Shown here piece by piece: positions 7,365-15,446 of a DNA stretch of 27,226 nt (position 1 is its first letter; each line of letters begins with the position of its first letter). The DNA is from CAZPYD01 sp964590835 (lineage in GTDB: Bacteria; Patescibacteriota; Minisyncoccia; JAHISW01; Tagabacteraceae), in contig CAZPYD010000009.1 in NCBI GenBank assembly GCA_964590835.1, positions 1-27,226 on the forward strand, read 5' to 3'. A model generated the notes under the pieces. The model saw only the letters and a program-made list of their open reading frames with translations, ran no database searches and was not told the DNA's origin. Both the position numbers and the translations under genes were made by a program.

Positions 7365-7380
7365 GGTCTGTTAAATAAAT

Positions 7381-7410
7381 AACCCCCAGCCGGATATCCG
7401 GCTGGGGGTT
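7381..7410. terminator. Perfect palindromic bidirectional terminator
   Basis: A 30-bp perfect palindrome with half-site AACCCCCAGCCGGAT. It lies between the convergent gpmI and M16C genes, with short T-runs on both sides. Confidence 0.88.
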
Positions 7411-7419
7411 TTGGTTTAA

Positions 7420-10400
7420 TTAATCTCGTCCAATTTCAAATAACGTTAAACAGCGATTATGCGGGAAAGGGATTTTGGCTAATTTTTCATTGGCCTTTTC
7501 GAGTTGATTCTGCCCGGAAATAACAGCAGTCGACATTTCCTTTCTTGGCTGAAAATAAGCCGCCGCAACTCTTTCTATATCTTCTCTCGTTACAGCAAGT
7601 ACACCTTTTTTAAAGGCTTCTCTGTCTTTATCAGTAAGAGATATAAGACTATGGATAAAATTTGTTTGTGTAGCCATGTTTGGCGTTTGAACTTTACCCA
7701 GTTCCGCGCAAACTTTTAAAACAGCTTCTTCTATTTCCTTATCGGTAAAATTGCCGGAATTTAAAAATTTTAAAGCGGATTTGTATATATCAATAGTGTT
7801 AACAATATGCGGATCTCTGTATGACAGAAAGATAAAGATGCCATCATTAGGACTGTAAGTCACCACCCCCCCATAGGCACCACCTTTTTCTCTGATTTCT
7901 CTGTGGATATAGGTGGATTGCAGTAATTTGGCAATAACTGCAATAGTTGGTGCGTCAGGTTGGCCGGTTTTAGGCGCTCTCATAACAGAGACCACAAAGG
8001 AGACATCCGAAGAGGTAGCCCAGCCTTCGCGAACAGCCCAATGACCCGGTTGGTGAGCGGCTTTGTAGGTAAAATCAGGCTTTCCTTTCAAGGGAATTGC
8101 GTTATAAATTCTGTCGATACCTATTTGAATTGCAGTGAGGCCTTCTAGGCTTTCGTTTTTCGTGCTTCTTGTTACTGCTATTTTTATATTTCTTTTTCTA
8201 AAAACGGTTTGTGCAATTTTTGCAAGCCTTTTTGCAATATCATCCATATCAGCACTTTTGATTAGTTCTTTTATAAATTTAAGCTGAGAAACACCACTAC
8301 ATATCTCATCAAGATGATGTACTTGAGAGATGTTTCTGGCAGCAAGAGAAGCGGCAAAATGATGTCCACTATTGACCACGGCAGGCTCTAAACGAGCGCA
8401 ATATTCAAGCAATAAACTTTTTAATCTGTCGTGATTTAAAAAATCAAAACAAGTAAGAAGCTCTGTTATAATATCAAGCATTTCATTTGTGTTGCGATCG
8501 AGGCACTTTCCACTGAATTTGATAATAGAGATACATTTGTTGTTTCTGATGTGCTCTAAATTTTGCATTGTAAAACTAATTCCACCAGTACAGGCAGTAA
8601 TACGGCGTACCATATCTTCATATCCTCTTTTCGTGGTGCCAATCTTGTTTAAGGTATAGCAGAAAAAGGGGACCAATGTCATCAAGTTTTCACTCAAACT
8701 CCCAACACCGATAGCACCTGTAAGGTAAGATATACCGGAAGTAGGTTGATCGTAAAATCTTATCTTATGTTTGTCAGAAGATACTATTAGAGGGGGTTCC
8801 ACTTTTTTAACACCTTCAGGAACATCTTCGACATCTAAAGTAGGCAAACAAGAAAGGTTTGGCTTTGAATTCTGAAGATCTTCGAGTTGTTTTGTATCTT
8901 TTCTGATAGCTTCCAGTTCTTTGGCAGTCATATTTTGGTGAATTTTCGCCAAATTCAGGGACATTCTCGCTTCTTCTTTCTCGGCCATTTTTGGGTCGGG
9001 GGATAAGGTAAGGAGTACATGATGAGGATTGCGTAAGAAATGATGAGTTATTTTTGTTTCGAAAAATCCTCCATTTGCAATTTCTTTTTTCAAGCGAGTA
9101 AGATGAGCGCTAAAATCTAATGCATCTTCGGGATCGCATTTATGAATACTGTTTTCCAAAAACTGCAAAAGAATTCCTAAACCATAAGGATAGTGTCTAC
9201 CGGAAATTTCTTTTGTGTGAAATTCCAGCTGATGTATTTCGGCATCAATAAGTTCTTTATCGATACCATTTTTTGCAAGATCTCCCAAGGTATCAAAAAC
9301 AAGCTGGTGAACTTTTTCAGCATCTTCTTTTTTAATACCCTTCAGCCCGCAAACAAATGGAATTTCTTTCATGTCGACATCAAAACCGGAGCAATCACTA
9401 AGCGCTGATCCTAATTTTGAATCAATTAAAGCTTTTCTGAGAGGAGCGGCAGGGTTGCCTAAGAGTATTTCCACTAAAAGATCTAGTGCAAAAATTTCAA
9501 AAGTATCGCTAATATCTGTGGTTATCCATCCAACACACGCTTGGTGTTTTTTTATGGGATCTTCTGTTTTTGCCAAAGAGTACTGGTATTCAACTTTTTT
9601 AGGTTTTGACCATCTCGGTTGAGAGGGGATGTCTGTATCCGGGATAATTTTTACAAAATCTCTTAAAACATCTCCAACAAATTCAAGTGTAGGTATAAAC
9701 GGAAAATTTCCATACGAATAGAAAATAGCATTGCTTGGATGATAAAATCCAAATTCTTTATGAAAAGCCACGAGTTGTTCGTGAGTTAGATTTACTATTT
9801 TTTCAGGATCACCGCCAGAATTATGGCTATAAGGTGTATCCGGGTAAAGTGCACTCAATAAAGATTGCGCCATAACTCGACTTACTGAGGACATAGAGCC
9901 CTTCATTTCGTTGTAGACTACACCTTTGTAGACAAGTTTTTCTTTATTTGATTTGCGGTCTTTTTCCAGATCAAAGCGCCATCCTTCTTGAAGGAAGCTT
10001 AATCTGTCAATTTTTGGAAAAAAGACTGCATCAAGATAGACACTCATAAGATTGTAGTAATCTTTTTTATTTTCACTTGAGAATGGGTACAATGTCCAGT
10101 CTGAAGCGGTAAAAGCATTCATAAAAGTACTTAAAGATCTGTTAATCATTGAGAAAAATGGATCCTTAACAGGATATTTTCTTGAGCCAGAAAGAACGGT
10201 GTGTTCTAAAATATGGGCAATCCCAGTTGAATCTTTTGGAACCGTTTTAAAACCAACAGCAAAAGTATTTTCCGTGTCGTTATTTTCTATATGAATATAC
10301 GTAGCACCTGTGGGGAGATGTTCAAACTCATACATAAGTGAACCCCCATAAACATCTGGCAAATTTCTTTTTCTTAAAAGCCTAAAACGATTATACACAG

Positions 10401-10422
10401 TACAGGTTATTGGTTTACGCAT
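7420..10422 (-). CDS. M16C zinc metalloprotease, PreP/Cym1-like
   Basis: A 1000-residue peptidase of the presequence-protease subfamily (COG1026), which degrades unfolded peptides inside a closed clamshell chamber. The inverted zinc motif HxxEH is H70-I-L-E73-H74 (GIAHILEHTVLSGS), followed by VKDPFFSM and MNAFTASDWT. The distal zinc ligand is E172 in VVYNEMKGSMSS. The C-terminal half carries the expected inactive M16 repeat with REKGGAYGG and SYRDP near residues 855-885. The ATG is preceded by AAGGAGG at ideal spacing, one of the few strong ribosome binding sites here. No signal peptide is evident, so it is probably cytoplasmic. It is isolated between a terminator-ended tRNA-Glu and gpmI. Confidence 0.94.
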   Translation of the reverse strand: MRKPITCTVYNRFRLLRKRNLPDVYGGSLMYEFEHLPTGATYIHIENNDTENTFAVGFKTVPKDSTGIAHILEHTVLSGSRKYPVKDPFFSMINRSLSTFMNAFTASDWTLYPFSSENKKDYYNLMSVYLDAVFFPKIDRLSFLQEGWRFDLEKDRKSNKEKLVYKGVVYNEMKGSMSSVSRVMAQSLLSALYPDTPYSHNSGGDPEKIVNLTHEQLVAFHKEFGFYHPSNAIFYSYGNFPFIPTLEFVGDVLRDFVKIIPDTDIPSQPRWSKPKKVEYQYSLAKTEDPIKKHQACVGWITTDISDTFEIFALDLLVEILLGNPAAPLRKALIDSKLGSALSDCSGFDVDMKEIPFVCGLKGIKKEDAEKVHQLVFDTLGDLAKNGIDKELIDAEIHQLEFHTKEISGRHYPYGLGILLQFLENSIHKCDPEDALDFSAHLTRLKKEIANGGFFETKITHHFLRNPHHVLLTLSPDPKMAEKEEARMSLNLAKIHQNMTAKELEAIRKDTKQLEDLQNSKPNLSCLPTLDVEDVPEGVKKVEPPLIVSSDKHKIRFYDQPTSGISYLTGAIGVGSLSENLMTLVPFFCYTLNKIGTTKRGYEDMVRRITACTGGISFTMQNLEHIRNNKCISIIKFSGKCLDRNTNEMLDIITELLTCFDFLNHDRLKSLLLEYCARLEPAVVNSGHHFAASLAARNISQVHHLDEICSGVSQLKFIKELIKSADMDDIAKRLAKIAQTVFRKRNIKIAVTRSTKNESLEGLTAIQIGIDRIYNAIPLKGKPDFTYKAAHQPGHWAVREGWATSSDVSFVVSVMRAPKTGQPDAPTIAVIAKLLQSTYIHREIREKGGAYGGVVTYSPNDGIFIFLSYRDPHIVNTIDIYKSALKFLNSGNFTDKEIEEAVLKVCAELGKVQTPNMATQTNFIHSLISLTDKDREAFKKGVLAVTREDIERVAAAYFQPRKEMSTAVISGQNQLEKANEKLAKIPFPHNRCLTLFEIGRD

Positions 10423-10480
10423 TGCGTACCTCCTTTTTTGTCAACGTTCTTATTAGAGAAAAGAATAACATAGTTTTTTG

Positions 10481-10520
10481 AAAAAACAAGAATCTAACTG
10501 AATAACCAGCTAGATTCTTG
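10481..10520 (-). terminator. Terminator downstream of tRNA-Glu
   Basis: Minus-strand hairpin with CAAGAATCTA arms and an additional inner CTG/CAG pairing, followed by a six-T run. A second A/T hairpin (10532-10559, ATTATTACATA arms) precedes it. Confidence 0.8.
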
Positions 10521-10579
10521 TAGATAGTGATATTATTACATAAAAAAATATGTAATAATAAATATAATATATTATACTG

Positions 10580-10651
10580 CGGCCCCACGGGGAATCGAAC
10601 CCCGATTTCCACATTGAAAGCGTGGCGTCCTGACCATTAGACGATGGGGCC
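10580..10651 (-). tRNA. tRNA-Glu (anticodon TTC)
   Basis: A complete cloverleaf: acceptor GGCCCCA/TGGGGCC, anticodon stem CCACG/TGTGG around loop CTTTCAA giving anticodon TTC, and T-arm CGGGG-TTCGATT-CCCCG. The discriminator is G and CCA is not encoded. It is the only tRNA in the window without a palindromic insert downstream. Confidence 0.96.
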
Positions 10652-11372
10652 TTCAATCATTAATCCATTAACCAGTGACAAACGAATTATAAACCATATT
10701 TATATTTTTTTCAATATTACGAAAAAAAATAAGCTAATTTTTAAAATATTTTTCAAAAATAAACTCCAACATAAGAGTGGTGCTGGTTTTACACTTATAG
10801 AGTTACTTGTTGTAATAGCGATTATTGGTATTTTAGCAAGTATTGTTTTGTCAAATTTACGAAGTGGGCGCGAGGCAGCTAGTATAGCTGTTATGGGTAA
10901 ACAGCAAAGACTAATGGCATCTGCTGTTGAGCTTTATTTTAATGATGTGGGATTTTATCCTCCAGATGTTAATCGCGGTTGGGATCCTGGTTTTGCCCGT
11001 TCTCTTCCTTGGAATCCTGATGAGGAAGCCGGCGAACCCCCGCCCGGCGGCTACGCTTCTCCGGGGACAAATTGCGACCACTGCCCTTCTAATTGGCAGA
11101 GTATTTTACAGGTAAGATGGAGTGGGCCATATATGCAGACATGGCCGCGGTTTACTCCATGGAAAGGGAAATATGATTATAATTATTGGGGTAGTGGCGC
11201 CAATCGTTATGGTTGTGTTCTTCCAGCCGGTGTTTATGTAGGCGTGCAGGGTGATTATAATAATGAACATACTATTCCTGAGTCAGTGGAGGAAGAGATG
11301 GTTGAAAAAGGGTTTGATGCTGAGCAATGCATCAATGGCGAGTCCCAAATGATTCTATGGTCTTTAGAATAA
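10644..11372 (+). CDS. Type IV pilin-like protein (prepilin N-terminus)
   Basis: The class III prepilin signal is clear: GAG|FTLIELLVVIAIIGILAS, with cleavage expected after G48 as numbered from 10644 and Glu at mature position +5, followed by the N-terminal hydrophobic helix. The remaining ~175 residues form a globular domain with GEPPPGGYASPG and several Cys (CDHC), typical of the divergent pseudopilins of these bacteria. The start is a problem: the only ATG in frame is at 10644 inside the antisense tRNA-Glu gene, and no ATG, GTG or TTG occurs between it and the cleavage site. A rarer AUU/AUA start nearer 10730-10760 would give a normal short leader. The true start is unresolved. Confidence 0.82.
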   Translation: MGPSIINPLTSDKRIINHIYIFFNITKKNKLIFKIFFKNKLQHKSGAGFTLIELLVVIAIIGILASIVLSNLRSGREAASIAVMGKQQRLMASAVELYFNDVGFYPPDVNRGWDPGFARSLPWNPDEEAGEPPPGGYASPGTNCDHCPSNWQSILQVRWSGPYMQTWPRFTPWKGKYDYNYWGSGANRYGCVLPAGVYVGVQGDYNNEHTIPESVEEEMVEKGFDAEQCINGESQMILWSLE

Positions 11373-11548
11373 TAAATTTTTTGTAACTAATTATTGGTTA
11401 GGATATAATAAAAACAAGGTATTTATGGGTACATTCTTTGCATTAAAAAGATTTATTTTATAGTTTATTATATTTTAAAGTTTGCGTCTTAACCTTTTTA
11501 ATCAAATAAAATATTGATAATAATTTTTATTTCTATATTATAAAAGGT

Positions 11549-12724
11549 ATGAAAATTTTAGCTATCGAAACAAGTTGCGACGAAACAGCAATAAGTGTAT
11601 TAGAAGTGAAAGGTGGTGAAAAGCGCCTGGTTTTTAATATTTTATCTAACATTGTTTCTTCGCAGGTAAAGGTGCATGCACAGTGGGGTGGGGTGGTGCC
11701 AGGATTGGCAAAGCGAGAACACCAGGCAAATTTGGTTTCCGTTTTAACTAAAGCTTTAAAACAAGCCAATCTTCTCAATCCTTTATCTGTTGGATATCCG
11801 ATATCCAACAGAATAGAAGAGGTTTTGGAAAGGGAGCCGGTTCTTTTGGAAAAAACCATAAAATTTTTAGAGAAACACGAAAAGCCGGAGATTGATGCGA
11901 TCGCCTTTACTCAAGGGCCTGGGTTGGAGCCGGCGCTTTGGGTTGGGATTAATTTTGCAAAAGCTCTTTCTGTGGCTTGGGATATTCCATTAATTCCGGT
12001 TAATCATATGTTGGGTCATATGCTAGCTCCGTTTTTGCAAGATAAAGAATTTGAAATTCCTAAAATAGAATTTCCGGCTGTTGCTTTGCTTGTGAGTGGC
12101 GGGCACACACAAATTGTTTTAATAAAAAAGTGGGGAGAGTATGAATTAGTAGGGGAGACCCGTGACGATGCTGCTGGAGAGGCTTTTGATAAAGTGGCAA
12201 AAATGCTTGGTCTAAGCTATCCCGGAGGTCCAATAATATCCAAACTCGCCTCCAATGTTCGGAGTCGGACTCCGAACATTGATTTGCCGCGGCCAATGAT
12301 GGATTCGGGAGATTTTGATTTTTCTTTTTCGGGTTTAAAAACAGCCGTGCTTTATAAACTAAAAGATCCTGAAATACGTAAGTACGAACGTATGTACGGG
12401 CGTACTTACGTCCAGCAAATTATCGCCAAAGAATTCCAGCAAGCAGTAATAGATGTCTTAATTGCAAAGACTATGGGTGCGGCAGAAAAATATGGCGCCA
12501 AGAATATTATTTTGGGTGGTGGTGTAACCGCAAACAAAGAAATTCGCAAACAATTTAAAAAAGCCGCCAAAGATGGCGACTATGAGCTATTTTTACCAAA
12601 AATAAAATTTACAGGTGACAACGCGGCAATGATTGCCTTGGCGGGGTATTTTACTTCTAAAAAGAAAAAGCCCGCCCATTTAACTGGACAGGCCCTTAAG
12701 GCAGAAGGGAATTTAACCCTTTAA
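11549..12724 (+). CDS. tsaD: tRNA N6-adenosine threonylcarbamoyltransferase TsaD, with palindromic insertions
   Basis: Transfers threonylcarbamoyl to A37 of ANN-decoding tRNAs, working with TsaB/TsaE and TsaC. It has the ASKHA fold: ILAIETSCDETA at the N-terminus, HAQWGGVVPGLAKREH, QGPGLEPALWVG, the metal-binding H153-M-L-G-H157, LLVSGGHTQ, DDAAGEAFDKVAK, FSFSGLKTAV, ILGGGVTANKEIR and D357 (FTGDNAAM). At 391 residues it is about 50 longer than usual (~340). The excess falls around three palindromes in the coding sequence (11786-11812, 12253-12281, 12376-12411), which read in frame as VGYPISNR, NVRSRTPNI and RKYERMYGRTYV. Active-site motifs are untouched, so the enzyme is probably functional. 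Confidence 0.95.
   Translation: MKILAIETSCDETAISVLEVKGGEKRLVFNILSNIVSSQVKVHAQWGGVVPGLAKREHQANLVSVLTKALKQANLLNPLSVGYPISNRIEEVLEREPVLLEKTIKFLEKHEKPEIDAIAFTQGPGLEPALWVGINFAKALSVAWDIPLIPVNHMLGHMLAPFLQDKEFEIPKIEFPAVALLVSGGHTQIVLIKKWGEYELVGETRDDAAGEAFDKVAKMLGLSYPGGPIISKLASNVRSRTPNIDLPRPMMDSGDFDFSFSGLKTAVLYKLKDPEIRKYERMYGRTYVQQIIAKEFQQAVIDVLIAKTMGAAEKYGAKNIILGGGVTANKEIRKQFKKAAKDGDYELFLPKIKFTGDNAAMIALAGYFTSKKKKPAHLTGQALKAEGNLTL
11786..11812. repeat. Palindrome 1 inside tsaD
   Basis: A 27-bp palindrome (TCTGTTGGATATC, one central base, and its complement) read in frame as SVGYPISNR. It lies in a stretch of roughly 35 residues that TsaD proteins normally lack, between REHQANL and the QGPGL motif. Confidence 0.75.
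12253..12281. repeat. Palindrome 2 inside tsaD (NVRSRTPNI element)
   Basis: A perfect 29-bp palindrome with 14-base arms CAATGTTCGGAGTC around one base, in frame as NVRSRTPNI. The same 29 bp with one mismatch occurs at 25218-25246 in the SpoU methyltransferase gene, in the same reading frame and orientation. It lies between YPGGPIISKLAS and DLPRP, a surface loop in the family. Confidence 0.9.
12376..12411. repeat. Palindrome 3 inside tsaD
   Basis: A 36-bp imperfect palindrome with 11-bp perfect outer arms (ACGTAAGTACG / CGTACTTACGT) and a smaller inner CGTA/TACG pairing. In frame it adds RKYERMYGRTYV between DPEI and QQIIAKEFQQAV, where the family normally continues without a break. Confidence 0.78.
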
Positions 12725-12912
12725 AAGTTGAATTCAAAATCCGGGTCATAGGTGGTATTGCATGTATACCGTCCATCTTCTCCGGTTTCCGGGAGATCTG
12801 TAGGGTTGAAAATTTCATCCACCAAAACGGTTTTTCCGTTCAGGGGACATGTATTATTTTCACAGTCATTACATCCCGGGACGAAAAATCCTCTATTGGT
12901 GTTGTCTATCAT
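12721..12912 (-). CDS. Small cysteine-containing protein, unknown function
   Basis: A 63-residue acidic protein with four cysteines (about residues 14, 17, 22 and 50; GCNDCENNTCPLNG) that could bind a metal or form disulfides. The ATG has AAGGAGG at good spacing, which strongly supports translation. It converges on tsaD and overlaps its last four bases. A 26-residue membrane peptide gene lies directly upstream on the same strand, so the two may form a small transcript. Family not recognised. Confidence 0.65.
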   Translation of the reverse strand: MIDNTNRGFFVPGCNDCENNTCPLNGKTVLVDEIFNPTDLPETGEDGRYTCNTTYDPDFEFNF

Positions 12913-12946
12913 CTTAGACCTCCTTAAAATTGCTTGAGTTCGGTGT

Positions 12947-13027
12947 CTACAGGAAAGAGATTACAATTACTGTTAAAAGTAATGATCCCCAAAAAACTCC
13001 CGCTATAATTCTTCTTACGCTTATCAT
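12947..13027 (-). CDS. 26-residue single-helix membrane peptide
   Basis: ATG at 13027 to TAG at 12947-12949 encodes MISVRRIIAGVFWGSLLLTV plus IVISFL: a short positively charged N-terminus and one hydrophobic helix. An AGAGGAGAGG ribosome binding site precedes the ATG at good spacing. It lies 34 bases upstream of the Cys-containing small gene on the same strand. No homologue is recognised. The RBS and clean membrane-helix composition are the evidence. Confidence 0.5.
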   Translation of the reverse strand: MISVRRIIAGVFWGSLLLTVIVISFL

Positions 13028-13063
13028 TTATCCTCTCCTCTGCTATATTGAATATAAAGATAC

Positions 13064-13091
13064 TTGTTTTTATCTTTTTTAAATATATCAT
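13064..13091 (+). promoter_or_regulatory. Possible promoter of valS
   Basis: TTGTTT and TATCAT are separated by 16 bases. The predicted start of transcription falls only a few bases before the valS ATG, which has no Shine-Dalgarno, so a nearly leaderless mRNA is possible. Confidence 0.35.
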
Positions 13092-13103
13092 AATTTAATT
13101 AAA

Positions 13104-15275
13104 ATGTCAAGTAAAATAGAGGGGCCGTATAACCCCAAAGAAATTGAAGAAAAGATCTACAAAACCTGGGAAAAATCAGGTTATTTTAACCCTGACAATC
13201 TCCCGGAAAGGCACAAAGACCCATATACCATAATAATGCCGCCTCCAAACGCAAACGGCTCTCTTCATGCTGGGCACGCACTTTTTGTGGCGCTAGAGGA
13301 TTTGATGGTTCGCTATAAAAGAATGAAGGGATTTAAGACTTTGTGGCTTCCGGGTGCGGATCACGCCGGCTTTGAAACCCAAGTGGTTTATGAAAAGAAA
13401 CTGGAAAAAGAAGGTCGCTCTCGTTTTAAAATGGACCCAAAAGAGCTTTATAATGAGATAATGGAGTTTACTACGAGTAACAAGAGCTTTATGGAGGGGC
13501 AAGTTCGTTCTCTTGGGGCTTCTTGTGATTGGTCTCGCGAGCGCTTTACTCTTGAGCCTGAAATAGTTGAAACAGTTTATGATACCTTTAAAAAATTATC
13601 GGACGACGACTTGCTTTATCGCGGCAAAAGAATAATCAATTGGTGCTCTAAACACCAGACATCTCTTTCTGAATTAGAAACAAATGCAATAGATAAAGAA
13701 GATAAGTTTTATTATTTCAAGTATGGGCCTTTTACGATTGGCACAACAAGGCCGGAAACCAAATTTGGCGATAAGTATGTAGTAATGCACCCAGACGATG
13801 AAAGATACAAAGAATACAAAGATGGCCAACAAATAGAAGTTGAATGGATAAACGGCTCTATTACAGCAACTATCATAAAAGATGAGGCTATTGATATGGA
13901 ATTTGGAACAGGAGTTATGACTATTACTCCATGGCATGACCCTGTAGATTTTGAAATAGCGCAAAGGCACAACTTGGATTATGAACAAATAATAGACTTT
14001 TATGGTAAGTTGCTCCCTGTAGCCGGTGAAGAATTTGAAGGTAAGAATATTAATGTAGCCAGAGAAGAGATTGTTAAAAAACTTGATGAAAAAGGTCTAT
14101 TGGTAAAAGTTGAAGACAACTACAAGCATAGCGTAAAAGTTTGCTATAAATGTAATCGTCCAATTGAGCCGCAGATTAAATCACAATGGTTTGTAAAAAT
14201 GAAGCCTTTGGCAGATAAGGCTATACAGGCTGTAAAAGATGGGAAAGTAAAATTTATTACTGAGCGCCATGAGAAAATATTTTTTCATTGGATGGAAAAT
14301 ATTTTGGACTGGAATATTTCCAGGCAGATTGTTTGGGGTATCCCTATTCCGGCCAAGGTGTGTAAGGACTGTGGAGAGGGGATAGTGGATTTGAAAGATG
14401 AAATTAAAAAATGCTCCAAGTGTGGTGGCGAGGTAGAACAAGACATAGATACTTTTGACACCTGGTTTTCTTCCGGGCAGTGGCCTTTTGCTACTTTAAA
14501 TTATCCTGATGGAAAAGATTTTAAAGAATTTTACCCAACTGATGTAATGGAAACAGGGCACGATATCTTGTTTTTTTGGGTTGCCAAAATGATAATGCTG
14601 GGAATTTATCGCACAGGCGAAGTTCCATTTAAGACTATTTATTTGCATGGGCTAGTAAGAGATGCCAAAGGTAAGAAAATGAGTAAGAGCAAGGGCAATG
14701 TAATAAACCCACTTGATGTGAGCGAAAAGTATGGCACAGATGCTTTAAGGATGGCTCTTTTGGTAGGCAATACCCCTGGAACGGATATGAATCTTTCAGA
14801 AGAAAAAATAAATGCTTATAAAAAATTTGCCAATAAGCTTTGGAACATAGCCAGGTTTGTTTTACAAAACACAGAAGATTTGGGAGAGGTGGATCTTGAT
14901 GGGGAAGAGATGAAGAAAGTAAGAGGTGAATCTGAGGAGCTTAAAAATCTACAAGAAAATATTGCAGGCATTACTGAAGACATGGAAAACTATCGTTTTT
15001 ATATTGCTAGTGAAAAAATTTATCATTATATTTGGCATGAATTTGCCGACAAAATAATAGAAGAAAGCAAAAATAAGATAGAACCCGACGAAAGCGCAAA
15101 GCGCAATCAGACGGGCAAGAAAGAAACTCAGCTTGTTTTGTTTGATATTTTGCAAAATAGCTTAAAGGTTTTGCATCCATTTATGCCTTTTATTACTGAA
15201 GAAATTTGGTCTAAGTTGCCAATCAAAGGTAAGCAATTATTGCTAGTGGAAAACTGGCCTGGCTCTAATAGCTAA
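13104..15275 (+). CDS. valS: Valyl-tRNA synthetase, short form
   Basis: Charges tRNA-Val; a class Ia synthetase with an editing domain. Motifs: PPPNANGSLHAGHAL with the HIGH motif as H55-A-G-H58, LPGADHAGFETQ, editing-domain TTRPETKFGD and TPWHDPVDFEIAQRH, ISRQIVWGIPIPA, DTFDTWFSSGQWP, ETGHDILFFWVAKMI and KMSKS at 525-529. Two CxxC pairs around VCKDCG and CSKCGG (about 420-450), plus CYKC near 350, suggest a zinc-binding insertion. At 723 residues it is well below the 880-950 of typical bacterial ValRS. Only about 195 residues follow KMSKS, so the C-terminal coiled-coil arm appears to be missing. The frame is intact. Confidence 0.94.
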   Translation: MSSKIEGPYNPKEIEEKIYKTWEKSGYFNPDNLPERHKDPYTIIMPPPNANGSLHAGHALFVALEDLMVRYKRMKGFKTLWLPGADHAGFETQVVYEKKLEKEGRSRFKMDPKELYNEIMEFTTSNKSFMEGQVRSLGASCDWSRERFTLEPEIVETVYDTFKKLSDDDLLYRGKRIINWCSKHQTSLSELETNAIDKEDKFYYFKYGPFTIGTTRPETKFGDKYVVMHPDDERYKEYKDGQQIEVEWINGSITATIIKDEAIDMEFGTGVMTITPWHDPVDFEIAQRHNLDYEQIIDFYGKLLPVAGEEFEGKNINVAREEIVKKLDEKGLLVKVEDNYKHSVKVCYKCNRPIEPQIKSQWFVKMKPLADKAIQAVKDGKVKFITERHEKIFFHWMENILDWNISRQIVWGIPIPAKVCKDCGEGIVDLKDEIKKCSKCGGEVEQDIDTFDTWFSSGQWPFATLNYPDGKDFKEFYPTDVMETGHDILFFWVAKMIMLGIYRTGEVPFKTIYLHGLVRDAKGKKMSKSKGNVINPLDVSEKYGTDALRMALLVGNTPGTDMNLSEEKINAYKKFANKLWNIARFVLQNTEDLGEVDLDGEEMKKVRGESEELKNLQENIAGITEDMENYRFYIASEKIYHYIWHEFADKIIEESKNKIEPDESAKRNQTGKKETQLVLFDILQNSLKVLHPFMPFITEEIWSKLPIKGKQLLLVENWPGSNS

Positions 15276-15298
15276 AAAGAAATAAAATAAAGGTATAA

Positions 15299-15445
15299 TC
15301 CGGTAGTACAATTTCAAATAAAAGAAGTTTAGTTGGCAGCCGGGTAAATATTTTTCAAAAAACTTTAAGCAATCAGTGTTTTTAACATATTATTAAATTA
15401 AGTTAAGAAATTTCAAATTAAACAATTTGAAGTTATAATACCGGG
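15299..15445. mobile_element. MITE-like element, copy 2 (~147 bp)
   Basis: Begins CCGGTAGTACAATTTCAAAT and ends ATTTGAAGTTATAATACCGG plus G. Interior TTTAGTTGGCAGCCGGG and AACTTTAAGCAATCAGTG match the copy at 21526 closely and the one at 2940 more loosely. It lies between valS and the PrsW gene; the ATG of the latter begins one base after its end. A 4-bp target duplication is not clear here, suggesting an older copy. Confidence 0.8.
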
Positions 15446-15446
15446 T

